The notes under the pieces are model-generated. The model ran no database searches. It was given only the letters and a program-made list of their open reading frames with translations, and had not been told where the DNA came from. Positions 53,955 through 61,721 of a stretch of 64,000 bases of DNA are shown here, piece by piece. Numbering within the stretch: position 1 is the stretch's first letter; each line of letters starts with the position of its first letter. The translations under genes were made by a program, and so were the position numbers. This stretch comes from Onstottus_B arcticum (lineage in GTDB: Bacteria > Acidobacteriota > Blastocatellia > UBA7656): the NCBI GenBank assembly GCA_038040485.1, contig JBBPIE010000016.1, positions 62,001-126,000 of the forward strand. The letters run 5' to 3'.

Positions 53955-54707
53955 TCAAAGTCTGGCGATTAGATCGACGCACGAATCTTTGACTCGCAAT
54001 ATTCTTTTCCTAGGGCCTGTAATCTGCTCAGACTGGTCTAGCCATCGCAACACCTGGTTTATGCCCATAGAATCGCTTGGTCTACGAGAAAGGGTCGCGA
54101 CGCGAGATCTAAGTGCCTGAAAGAGGTTGTCGTCGAGGGTGTTGAGCGAGACTTCCTCATTCAACACAGCAACAATGCGACTCAATAACTGTTTGGTCCT
54201 ATTCCGCTCGTAGAAGATGCCTGCAATCGGCTTCTCCTCCCCTTCACTGGTTTTGTCATCAAATACCACGGCAAGAACCTTGATCTCGTACTCTTCGCCC
54301 TCGACCGAACCGGGGTCTTGCGACCTACGAAAAGATCCAAACCAGCGAGTGTATGTCCGGCCGGGACCGATCTCACGATCTTGATTCTCACTGTACGGGA
54401 AATCAACTACACCTACTAATCCATTTACCGACACTGCGAACGCCGTGATTGCTTTGTCGTAGCCATTTCTAAGCGATAGCTCTGGCCCCGAATGCGTATC
54501 CAAATTCTGGCGCGCCTGAGTGACCTCGAATGCCTTGGTTTTATTTTGCACTCGCGGAGTAAAGCTTTCTATTCGTGGAGTACCAGTTTGACTTCTCGGA
54601 GGTTTACCGCTTTTTCGCACAGCACCGACACCGAGAACCACGATAACGATAGAAGCTAAAGTGACAAGTAGAGCCCTCGGACTCGGAACGAACTGTTCAA
54701 TTTTCAT
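53955..54707 (-). CDS. Membrane-anchored exported protein of unknown function
   Basis: The start at 54707 is chosen because GGAGGA lies 5 bp upstream. One N-terminal hydrophobic segment (ALLVTLASIVIVVLGVGAV) anchors a soluble domain: ELSLRNGYDKAITAFAVSVN, FPYSENQDREIGPGRTYTRW and YEIKVLAVVFDDKTSEGEEK. A helical tail of about 80 residues follows. The AFAV segment and position before a Cys-rich exported protein resemble the gene at 23098-23718. No family recognised. Confidence 0.7.
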   Translation of the reverse strand: MKIEQFVPSPRALLVTLASIVIVVLGVGAVRKSGKPPRSQTGTPRIESFTPRVQNKTKAFEVTQARQNLDTHSGPELSLRNGYDKAITAFAVSVNGLVGVVDFPYSENQDREIGPGRTYTRWFGSFRRSQDPGSVEGEEYEIKVLAVVFDDKTSEGEEKPIAGIFYERNRTKQLLSRIVAVLNEEVSLNTLDDNLFQALRSRVATLSRRPSDSMGINQVLRWLDQSEQITGPRKRILRVKDSCVDLIARL

Positions 54708-54900
54708 GGATTCCTCCAAAGACCGGGAACCGAGACCGCAATGCAGCCACCTAATAGCACTCGTACCGACTGAGTGTCAACAGAATAATACTCTTTTGTT
54801 ATATATTTCTCGAAGAGGGGTGCGTAGTGCTACTGATAGAACCTCGCAATGACTCTAAACCGCGGTCAAAGACCGCGGTTGCTGCTCGCTTGCCATCTGA

Positions 54901-55740
54901 CTATGTTTCAGGCTGACCCTCGCGCTGCGAAATCCCGTCGTAAAACATGTCGTGCATCGGGCGAGTCTTGCCGTTCTCCAGATCGGCTTCACGAACGATC
55001 GCCAGGCGCGCTTCAAACAAGTTGTCGGGAGTCACCGCAAGCCCCGGCGCGACTTCGATCTGCACAAGAGCCGAGCCGCGATGACCCTCTGGGACGTGTT
55101 CGTGAAGCCCCGTGCACTGCCAGCACGCGCCCGACTTGTTGATTAACTGGCAGAGTCCGTCAAAGCTGCCGATCATCTTCGCGCGGGCCGAGGACAAGCG
55201 ATGCCGGAAGACCGGCTCGGAGACTTGCAGGATTCCTGCTGCTTCAAGGGCGGTGAACCCGAGCACTTCCTTGAGCATCATCGCAGCCTGTTCTTCAGGC
55301 TCGAGAGTCCGGCCGATGCAGGCGAAGCAAAACGCGATGTGCTCTCGAACCTCATAGACGAAATCGGCCTGGCTTATCAGGGCCTTGAGCCCATCGACCT
55401 GCTCCGGATTCGCGTCGTGCTCGCGCTCGCCTTCGAGCTGAGCTTCGACGCGCCAGCGTTTTTTCCCGCGGAGATGGTCGAGGCACGCATGAGTCGCAAT
55501 CCCAAACACCCAGGTCTTGAAGCGAGCTTGCCCGCGATACGTTCGCAGGTTCTCGATCACGCGAACCAACACATCTTGCATCAGGTCTTCGGCGTCAGCG
55601 CGATGGGTGACCATACGATAGACGTACGCGAACAGCGGCCGCCGAAGCGGTTCGACTAGTTCGGTCAACGCGCTCTCGTCTCCAAGCCGCGCCCGGTCGA
55701 CGAGAGTGGTTTCTTGCTCGACTGAAATCTGTGGAAGCAT
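54901..55740 (-). CDS. ECF-type RNA polymerase sigma factor
   Basis: The 279-residue protein has sigma region 2 (LVEPLRRPLFAYVYRMVTHR, ADAEDLMQDVLVRVIENLRT, FKTWVFGIATHACLDHLRGK) and region 4 (LEPEEQAAMMLKEVLGFTAL, EAAGILQVSEPVFRHRLSSA). A C-terminal extension has a CWQC pair and no obvious anti-sigma gene is adjacent. The ATG at 55740 has GGAGAAG upstream. The extra domain may replace an anti-sigma factor in control of activity. Confidence 0.88.
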   Translation of the reverse strand: MLPQISVEQETTLVDRARLGDESALTELVEPLRRPLFAYVYRMVTHRADAEDLMQDVLVRVIENLRTYRGQARFKTWVFGIATHACLDHLRGKKRWRVEAQLEGEREHDANPEQVDGLKALISQADFVYEVREHIAFCFACIGRTLEPEEQAAMMLKEVLGFTALEAAGILQVSEPVFRHRLSSARAKMIGSFDGLCQLINKSGACWQCTGLHEHVPEGHRGSALVQIEVAPGLAVTPDNLFEARLAIVREADLENGKTRPMHDMFYDGISQREGQPET

Positions 55741-55844
55741 TTCTTCTCCAACTCTCGGGGTCATGTGAGGGTGGCCCGCTGTGGCCGCCCCCCGCGCCGG
55801 GTTCCTCTGAGTCATCGCAAAGAGGGGCGCGCGGAGGGCCGCCC

Positions 55845-55868
55845 GACACAGACTAAAGTCTATGCTAC
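55845..55868 (-). repeat. Single arm of the GTAGCATAGACTTTAGTCTG hairpin repeat
   Basis: This is the arm found twice at 27007-27097. Here there is only one copy, directly at the 3' end of the lipocalin-like gene; its TAG (55865-55867) is that gene's stop codon, as in dnaB. Confidence 0.85.
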
Positions 55869-56395
55869 CTCGCGAGCCGGTACTTGAACTCCTCGGAGGA
55901 CGTCTTCTCATCCTTGGTTCGTTCGAGCCAGATCGACATTGTCGCGTCTGAGGTTCTCTGAAAGATCAACCGCGAGTTCTTGTCTGTCCGCTCAAACACT
56001 GCCCGTTCTTTCCGCAGGTCTACGAGCGCGTAGCTGAACACCTCGTCCTTTTCTTCCCAGCCCCTGAGCCCCGGATGGAAGTGCTTCAGCCGCAGCACCG
56101 GGCCCGCCGAAGTCATCTCAATCAGCAGCAATTCGTAGAAGACTGCCTTTCCGCCCTTCACGTACCGGAACACTCCCATCATCGCGTCGCCTGCAGGCGC
56201 GCTCCAGTTCTCTTCGGTGATGCCGCCTTGCAGCTCGCCGCGCCACTGGCCGGCGATAAACGCCAGATCGGAAAGCGTCGCCTTCTCCACCGACCCCGAT
56301 TGCAAGGAAGCCGGCTTCGCGTTCGCCCCGACGATTGCGATTGCCGCCAGAACAACCGCGATGCACCTCGCTGCGATACTCGTCTTGAGAGTCAT
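55865..56395 (-). CDS. Exported DUF6265/lipocalin-like protein
   Basis: The 176-residue product has a signal peptide (SIAARCIAVVLAAIAIVGANA) and a beta-barrel-like domain: LSDLAFIAGQWRGELQGGIT, EENWSAPAGDAMMGVFRYVK, VLRLKHFHPGLRGWEEKDEV. The pattern matches DUF6265, lipocalin-like proteins common in Acidobacteriota. It starts at 56395; a longer frame upstream runs through the GGTTTCT repeat. Ligand unknown. Confidence 0.8.
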   Translation of the reverse strand: MTLKTSIAARCIAVVLAAIAIVGANAKPASLQSGSVEKATLSDLAFIAGQWRGELQGGITEENWSAPAGDAMMGVFRYVKGGKAVFYELLLIEMTSAGPVLRLKHFHPGLRGWEEKDEVFSYALVDLRKERAVFERTDKNSRLIFQRTSDATMSIWLERTKDEKTSSEEFKYRLAR

Positions 56396-56408
56396 CGCCC
56401 CTCTCGTT

Positions 56409-56476
56409 GGTTTCTGGTTTGTGGTTTCGGGTTTCTGGTTAAACCACAAACCCGAAAACCAGAAACTAGAAACCTG
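56409..56476. repeat. Heptad inverted repeat, GGTTTCT type (copy 2)
   Basis: Nearly identical to the element after tRNA-Gln: GGTTTCT-GGTTTGT-GGTTTCG-GGTTTCT, short loop, then ACCACAAACCCG...AGAAACTAGAAACC. Read on the minus strand, the stop TAG of the upstream lipocalin-like gene lies in the first units (GGTTTCTAGTTTCTGG). Confidence 0.88.
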
Positions 56477-57038
56477 TTTTTCGTACTGCTCGACTGTGGT
56501 TGACGAGCGCCGTCTCAAGCGGGGCCCGGCTCAGCACGAATCGCCCGAATTCTTTCCACGAGCCATCCTTTGCGCGAAAGGCGTCGACCACCTCCAGCTT
56601 TTTCCCCGCATCAAGCAGTCGATAGGTTGAGCGGCCTTCTTCTTTTCCCGGCTCGCCCCAAAGTGCGGTCAACGCATCGTCTCCCTGTTGAGCATTAATC
56701 GGAAAAGCGTTGCCCTGCGAGTCAAACCACCTCCCACTGTAGCGCCCAGCTTCGGTCGGGCTGTAGTAGGCATGGCCCTCGAAGGCCTGGCTCGCGCCTC
56801 CGGTCGATTTCGACTCGACGCGCAAACTCAGTCGCGAAAACTTGCCTTCCAGCACGCGCTCCCACTTCATTTGCAGACTTGCCTTCTTACCAAGGTGCTG
56901 ACCTTCACCGGACCAGCTTCCTGCAAGGCGCGAAAGGATCGGTTCCTCCTGAAGCACTGTCCGGAGGGCATCACTGGTCACAGGCAAAGCCAGAAGGCAG
57001 AACCAAAACACAACAAGCGTGAAACTCGATTTTCTCAT
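56466..57038 (-). CDS. Exported lipocalin-like protein
   Basis: The 190-residue product has a signal peptide (SSFTLVVFWFCLLALPVTSD), then a beta-barrel pattern: ILSRLAGSWSGEGQHLGKKA, QMKWERVLEGKFSRLSLRVE, GHAYYSPTEAGRYSGRWFDS. AAGGGGG precedes the ATG at 57038. It lies directly upstream of the DUF6265 gene and is probably a distant relative in the same fold. The last residues RKTGF and the stop come from the repeat element. Confidence 0.75.
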   Translation of the reverse strand: MRKSSFTLVVFWFCLLALPVTSDALRTVLQEEPILSRLAGSWSGEGQHLGKKASLQMKWERVLEGKFSRLSLRVESKSTGGASQAFEGHAYYSPTEAGRYSGRWFDSQGNAFPINAQQGDDALTALWGEPGKEEGRSTYRLLDAGKKLEVVDAFRAKDGSWKEFGRFVLSRAPLETALVNHSRAVRKTGF

Positions 57039-57088
57039 AGTTGACCCCCTTGGCCGGCTCGCGGCCATGGTTCCGATTCGATTGCACT

Positions 57089-57442
57089 CTACTGCGCGCC
57101 CAGCACCTGGATCAACTGCAAGCGATTGCCATCCGTGTCGCGAAAAGTTGCTATGCGAACGACGCCGGGAATTTCTTCAACCGAGCCTTCGAACGCGACG
57201 CCTTTCTGCCTGAGATCATCCTGCGCGCGAGCCAGATCGTCGACTCGCAGCACAACCGTAGCGCCGCGCTCGTCGTCGCCCTCAAGCATCTGGTTCAACC
57301 CGATCGATGCCGCGCCTTCGGCATGACTGAACTCACACCAGCCCGGAATTTCGATCGTCTGTTTCAACCCGAGGACCTCGCCGTAGAACTTCTTCGCGCG
57401 CTCGAGGTCGGCAACCTGATACCAGGAAAGAGTTACTTGCAT
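57089..57442 (-). CDS. VOC/glyoxalase-superfamily protein
   Basis: The 117-residue protein has the vicinal-oxygen-chelate fold: VTLSWYQVADLERAKKFYGE, LGLKQTIEIPGWCEFSHAEG, ATVVLRVDDLARAQDDLRQK and IATFRDTDGNRLQLIQ. GGGAGG precedes the ATG at 57442. Whether it is an enzyme or a binding protein is not decidable. Confidence 0.88.
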   Translation of the reverse strand: MQVTLSWYQVADLERAKKFYGEVLGLKQTIEIPGWCEFSHAEGAASIGLNQMLEGDDERGATVVLRVDDLARAQDDLRQKGVAFEGSVEEIPGVVRIATFRDTDGNRLQLIQVLGAQ

Positions 57443-57748
57443 ATGTTTGCCTCCCAATAAGATTCAGTTACTGCAAGCTTAGTCGTACCGCGGTCCGGTT
57501 TCCGCCAAACGGTTGAAAACAATACTCAGCGCGGTGTGTTTTTCTTGGGCAAGATGAACGTTCGCCGTAATCGCTATGCGCTTTGGGGATATGTGCGTTC
57601 GTGCAAGTCGCCAAGGGGCCGGGCCGTCTTAATTGTTGAGTATCAATCCGACCTGTAGTATCTTCGACTCGCCTCCAGTACCTGTCCCTCAAGCCCTCGA
57701 GTCGAAGCTGGAGACACCGCCATCCCAAACCAAATCATAGAATCGATC
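57443..57748. other. Intergenic region between divergent genes
   Basis: About 306 bp between the VOC gene and the HEAT-like gene. I see no repeat, RNA or further gene. An in-frame TAG 12 bp before the ATG at 57749 limits the next gene's start. Confidence 0.5.
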
Positions 57749-58897
57749 ATGGCTGGCTCGGCGCCGGAAGTCGTAAAGCTGGCAGCAGCCAGAGGCTTGC
57801 TTCCGTTTTCGAACGAAGAAATGCTGGAGGCGCTGGTTGCGCTCGCCAATGACAGCAGCGATTCGATACGGGCCGTGGCTGCGGCCACGATGGACAACCT
57901 CGACCCGCTAACGTTCATGGGGCTTGCATCTGAGCGCAACACGCCGGCAAGCGTTCTGGGATTCCTCTGCTTGTGGCGTCAAGCCCCCCGCTCGCTAGTC
58001 GAAGCCGCGTTGTTCAACGTTGCGACACCCGACGCCGCGCTTGCGCAGTTGGCCGGGTCTACGAGGCACCCAGCGATCATCGAAGCAATCTCCTTCAAGC
58101 AGCAGAGCTTGATCCGATCGCCTTCCATCATCGAAGCGATCCTCGCTAACCCTGCCAGAACGCCCGAGGCCGAACGCCGGGTTCGAGAAGTCAGGGAGGA
58201 GTTCTTTGACAAACAGTTCGGCGCCCAGATGGTGGCTGAACAGGAGCGAGTGCGCGCGGAGGCTGAAGCCGTGGAGCGCGACACGGTCAAAGTCGGAGGA
58301 CTCGAAGATTTGATCCGGCTTGGTCTGATCGACGAGGGAATAGACGATTCCTTCCTATTCGAGTATGAACAGGAATACGGGCCTTTCGATGACAGCCCGC
58401 CGCGCCCAGACGAGCGGTTCGACGTTGAACAAGTCGTCACCGAGATAGCTTCGCAAGAAGGTGAAGTCGCAGTTGACCGCATGCCGGTGTTTTTTCAGGT
58501 CGCCATGATGAGCGTGAAAGAGCGCGTGATGCTCGCAATCAAGGGAACTCGCGAAGCCAGGATGATCCTCATCCGCGATCCGAATAAAATGGTCGCTACG
58601 GCTGTCCTCCGAAATCCAAGAGTCTGCGATACCGAAGTCGAAAACATCGCTTCGATGAAATCCGTTGGCGAAGATGTGCTTCGACAGATCGGACAGAACC
58701 GGGCATGGACACGCGCCTACCCGGTGATCCACAACCTGGTTCGCAACCCTCGCACACCGATAGGAACCAGCCTTGGGTTTCTCAATCGCATTCAGAGCCG
58801 CGACATGCGCGCTCTGTCGGTGAACAAGAACATCCCCGACGTGATTCGCTCGACCGCGTATCGTCTCTTCATCAAACGAACCAGCGGTACCAGCTAG
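57749..58897 (+). CDS. HEAT-like repeat protein of unknown function
   Basis: The 382-residue cytoplasmic protein is built of helical pairs resembling HEAT/leucine-rich-variant repeats: EEMLEALVALANDSSDSIRA, NTPASVLGFLCLWRQAPRSL, EARMILIRDPNKMVATAVLR and YPVIHNLVRNPRTPIGTSLG. A charged coiled-coil-like middle (AEQERVRAEAEAVERDTVKV) and an acidic linker divide two helical halves. Similar architecture is seen in large soil-bacterial genomes; role unknown. No ribosome-binding site is visible. Confidence 0.75.
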   Translation: MAGSAPEVVKLAAARGLLPFSNEEMLEALVALANDSSDSIRAVAAATMDNLDPLTFMGLASERNTPASVLGFLCLWRQAPRSLVEAALFNVATPDAALAQLAGSTRHPAIIEAISFKQQSLIRSPSIIEAILANPARTPEAERRVREVREEFFDKQFGAQMVAEQERVRAEAEAVERDTVKVGGLEDLIRLGLIDEGIDDSFLFEYEQEYGPFDDSPPRPDERFDVEQVVTEIASQEGEVAVDRMPVFFQVAMMSVKERVMLAIKGTREARMILIRDPNKMVATAVLRNPRVCDTEVENIASMKSVGEDVLRQIGQNRAWTRAYPVIHNLVRNPRTPIGTSLGFLNRIQSRDMRALSVNKNIPDVIRSTAYRLFIKRTSGTS

Positions 58898-59334
58898 GAA
58901 ATAGCCGCCGGCGATTCCCTCCATCGTGTACGCAATCCGAACGAAAACCATTAGAGCCGGTCGAATGAGTACGTTCTTCTCGAATACCCCGGTGTTTTTC
59001 GAGAATTACCAAGCCAGAGAAACGCCGCGCCGGCGCAGCGAGAGGCAGAATTAAGCCCAGTCTTCGCGGAGAAGACTTTTGAGCTTTAGGCCCAAGATAT
59101 AGCGGCCAGTGTGGTAACTCTGCACTATTAGTTGGCAAGTTGGTCACAGCTCCGGTCCGGGGAAATTGACTGGCAGCCGAGTTCGAACGCTGCTGGTGTC
59201 CGAAGCGCCTGGCCAGCTTTGCAAACGCTGGCACAGTCGTTGCAGTGAGGAGCGCGGCAAGTCTCGCCAGCGTTTCATTAGTATCCAGAGATGACGCGGG
59301 CGGAAGTCACGGCAGCGGAGACCGGGAGGCGGAT
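58898..59334. other. Intergenic region
   Basis: About 437 bp after the HEAT-like gene. It contains one terminator-like hairpin (59059-59080) and otherwise nothing recognisable. Confidence 0.5.
59059..59080 (+). terminator. Possible intrinsic terminator
   Basis: AGTCTTC-GCGGA-GAAGACT forms a 7-bp stem followed by TTTTG. It is 160 bp downstream of the HEAT-like gene's stop. The T-tract is short, so this is tentative. Confidence 0.4.
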
Positions 59335-59706
59335 ATGCTGACAATCATTTCGGCAGGGGCAATAGCACTCGCTTTCACTTTGATAGTCCACCTTCTTCAA
59401 ACTCGAAATACTGATGCTGCTCGAGTTGAGGAAATACACGGAGCATTGCTGATGGTCGGAGTTCAGATAATCTGCGGAGACTGCTCCGGCGACGAGGAAA
59501 GCCCGATACGGACCTACATGGACCGCTACGGGAACTGCGCTCAATGCGGCGGGCACAGCTATCTGCTGGCTTCCAGCCTGGCTTTAAACTCGGCAGCGTT
59601 GAGAGCGTCGCGTTTGATCCAGGCTCATAGCGCCGCAAGCGGCGGTCGCGTTCTCGCTTTTGAGGCGCGCGCGCGCGCATCTCGCTCCCAGAAGATTGCT
59701 GTCTAG
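59335..59706 (+). CDS. Membrane-anchored zinc-ribbon-like protein
   Basis: The 123-residue product has an N-terminal membrane segment (IISAGAIALAFTLIVHLLQT), then two CxxC pairs, CGDCSGDEESPIRTYMDRYG and CAQCGGHSY, forming a probable zinc site. A basic Ala-rich tail follows. GGGAGG lies 9 bp before the ATG at 59335, which supports this start. Function unknown. Confidence 0.65.
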   Translation: MLTIISAGAIALAFTLIVHLLQTRNTDAARVEEIHGALLMVGVQIICGDCSGDEESPIRTYMDRYGNCAQCGGHSYLLASSLALNSAALRASRLIQAHSAASGGRVLAFEARARASRSQKIAV

Positions 59707-59795
59707 GACGGACGCTGGAGTCTTTCGCCTTCCGGTTAGTCTGTAGTCGATGGGAAGTAACTGCCGGGCAGTGAGTAGCCATTCGCGCGGAGGCA

Positions 59796-60377
59796 TCAAT
59801 CCTTCTTCGCCCGCTGATAGTCTTCGGGCGTGTCGAAGTCCAACAACACCGTTTCGGTCGGAACCTCCACAAAACGAGTCTCGTTTCTATGCGAGTTGAC
59901 GACCTGGCGCAAACCCAGACCTGGGTCCATCTGGAGTATTTCATCCTTCAGCTTCAAGTCCAGCAGGATCGGGTGGCCGCGTTTGCCGCCGTAAGTCGGT
60001 AAAACGATCAGCGGCGACTCCTTCAGATACGTGTCAATCACAAGGTTGAAGACTTCGATCCCGATCTCCGGTTGATCGACAAGAGCGATCAGACATGCGC
60101 CGGCATCATCAGGCAATGCCGATATACCTGCTTTGACCGACGAAGCCATGCCTTCCCGAAATTCGTGGTTGTTCGCGAATCGAACCGGGCGGCCGGCGAG
60201 GGCGGCTCGCACGTCCGCTTCGCGGTGGCCGGTGACGACTACAACCTCACCGGCTTTCGAAGCCAGCAGATTGTCAACGCAGCACTCGACAAACGTCTTG
60301 CCGCCGAGCGTCAACAACTGCTTAAAATTCCCCATTCGGCGCGATTCGCCCGCTGCAAGAACTATTGCCGATACCAT
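59796..60377 (-). CDS. MobA-like NTP transferase (MocA type)
   Basis: The 193-residue protein has the nucleotidyltransferase signature VSAIVLAAGESRRMGNFKQL, VVVTGHREADV, CLIALVDQPEIG and the late RGHPILLD motif. These fit the MocA/MobA family that attaches CMP or GMP to molybdopterin cofactor. No xanthine dehydrogenase or moa genes are adjacent, so the substrate is not certain. Confidence 0.87.
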   Translation of the reverse strand: MVSAIVLAAGESRRMGNFKQLLTLGGKTFVECCVDNLLASKAGEVVVVTGHREADVRAALAGRPVRFANNHEFREGMASSVKAGISALPDDAGACLIALVDQPEIGIEVFNLVIDTYLKESPLIVLPTYGGKRGHPILLDLKLKDEILQMDPGLGLRQVVNSHRNETRFVEVPTETVLLDFDTPEDYQRAKKD

Positions 60378-60491
60378 CTTACCTCTATTCGCGATCCCAA
60401 AAGTTGTTTGAGAAGTATAGAGTTGCGTTGAAGGTGAAGCCAGCCTTCGCGGGCGCAGCGATCAACGCGAGCGCGTCAGTTCTTGTGGGTT

Positions 60492-60762
60492 GAATCCCGG
60501 ATGGGATGCCGGAAAAAAGCCACGGGTGAGTCCGCGAACCCGTGGAGACACGTGAAGAAAGCGTCCCCCAACCCTCGAAGAGGGTGGCGGCGGGTCGCGA
60601 GCAACCACCACCAAGAGTCTTCATCTGGGACCATTTGTTATGGGAGGTTTCGCCAACCAAGGGCCGCCACCCGCTTCGCGGGTTACTGCTGCAATACGCC
60701 TGTTTCCACGGGTTCGCGTACTCACCCGTGGCTTTACTCCGGCATCCCGTTCCGGGATTCCA
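60492..60762. repeat. 270-bp palindromic element (MITE-like)
   Basis: Arms 60492-60549 and 60702-60762 are about 88% identical as reverse complements over 57 bp (blocks GGGATGCCGGA, AAAGCCACGGGTGAGT, CGCGAACCCGTGGA). The 150-bp centre has further internal palindromes (GGGTGGCGGC/GCCGCCACCC). No transposase gene is inside. Reading frames here on both strands are by-products of the palindrome. Confidence 0.8.
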
Positions 60763-60894
60763 AACGCAAGAACCTGACGCCACCCGCGATCAACCGCGAT
60801 CTGGGAATCATATGCTATTCTCTCGCCAGCGTGATGCGAACTCGTGACGTAGTCGGAGCATCCAACGTTCGTCACAAAGGAGACAGGCAGAACC

Positions 60895-61398
60895 ATGCGG
60901 CGAACTCTAAGATCGGTCCTAACAGCGACACTGGTCAGCGCGTTTCTCCTGGCGAGCGCAAGCGCGCAAGACCCAACATTCCTTAAGCCTGACGGCAGCG
61001 CGGCGCCGCTCTCGACGATGAACGGAAAAGTTGTGGTGCTGGTGTTCAGCGGAATTCAAGACCCGCAGTGCCGTGAAGAGTTCAAAGCTCTCGAATCACT
61101 GGCCGAGCGATACCAGGCTAAGGACGTAACCGTTTGCTGGGTGAGCATCAACTCCGCGGCCGAGGCAAGCAGTCAGAAACTCGCCAGCCCGTGTGGACCA
61201 GTGAACCGCGTCGTGGTTCTGCGCGATCCGAACCAGGCGGCGTTCAAACGTTTCAGCGGCAAGGCCGCCCAGCTTCCTACGCTCGTGGTGCTCGACCAGC
61301 GGGGCCAGCCTGTCGGTCAGCCTCGCGGCGGGTTCAATCCCAACGCCGATTTCGTCAACGACCTCGCTGCAATGGTGGAACGGCTGCTCAAGAAGTAA
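60895..61398 (+). CDS. Exported thioredoxin-fold protein with a single cysteine
   Basis: The 167-residue product has a signal peptide (LRSVLTATLVSAFLLASASA) and a TlpA/AhpC-like fold: GKVVVLVFSGIQDPQCREEF, DVTVCWVSINSAAEA, FSGKAAQLPTLVVLDQRGQP. The CxxC of TlpA is replaced by DPQC, so disulfide exchange by the usual dithiol is impossible; a peroxidase-like or structural role is more likely. AAAGGAG is upstream. Confidence 0.82.
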   Translation: MRRTLRSVLTATLVSAFLLASASAQDPTFLKPDGSAAPLSTMNGKVVVLVFSGIQDPQCREEFKALESLAERYQAKDVTVCWVSINSAAEASSQKLASPCGPVNRVVVLRDPNQAAFKRFSGKAAQLPTLVVLDQRGQPVGQPRGGFNPNADFVNDLAAMVERLLKK

Positions 61399-61464
61399 CT
61401 TTTCTGTTGTTTATCTCCGACCAATCATCAACCGACAACACCCGCAAGCTCGCGCCTTTGTCCA

Positions 61465-61677
61465 CCACTCCGTAGGAGTGGAATGTTTATAGGACGTCCT
61501 GACTCTGAGAGATCCAACTCCGTCAGGAGTTGTATGTCAGGATTGGCGTTTCATTCATTGAAGCTTCACGTCCCGATCGACGACATTTCACTCCTAAAGG
61601 AGTGAGCGCGACAGACACGCCGCTTTCTATAAACATTTCACTCCTACGGAGTGACGCACCAACTTCAAGTTGGTGGC
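61465..61677. repeat. REP-like cluster of short ACTCC/GGAGT hairpins
   Basis: Outer arms CCACTCCGTAGGAGTGGAAT...TTTATAG (61465-61492) and its reverse complement (61627-61654) enclose smaller palindromes: AACTCCGTCAGGAGTT, CACTCCTAAAGGAGTG; CCAACTTCAAGTTGG follows outside. This is typical of REP/REPIN elements. No RAYT transposase gene is present in the window. Confidence 0.8.
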
Positions 61678-61721
61678 CAGAACGCCCCGCTAGCGCGCGG
61701 GTTTGTCCGTCTGCTAGAAAT

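Noticed and set aside
59144..59344. Minus-strand frame of 66 codons
   Set aside because: No ribosome-binding site or motif; lies in a gap before a better supported gene on the other strand.
60385..60986. Several open frames on both strands with similar NPW-containing peptides
   Set aside because: They overlap the palindromic element, and their similarity on both strands follows from the inverted repeat.
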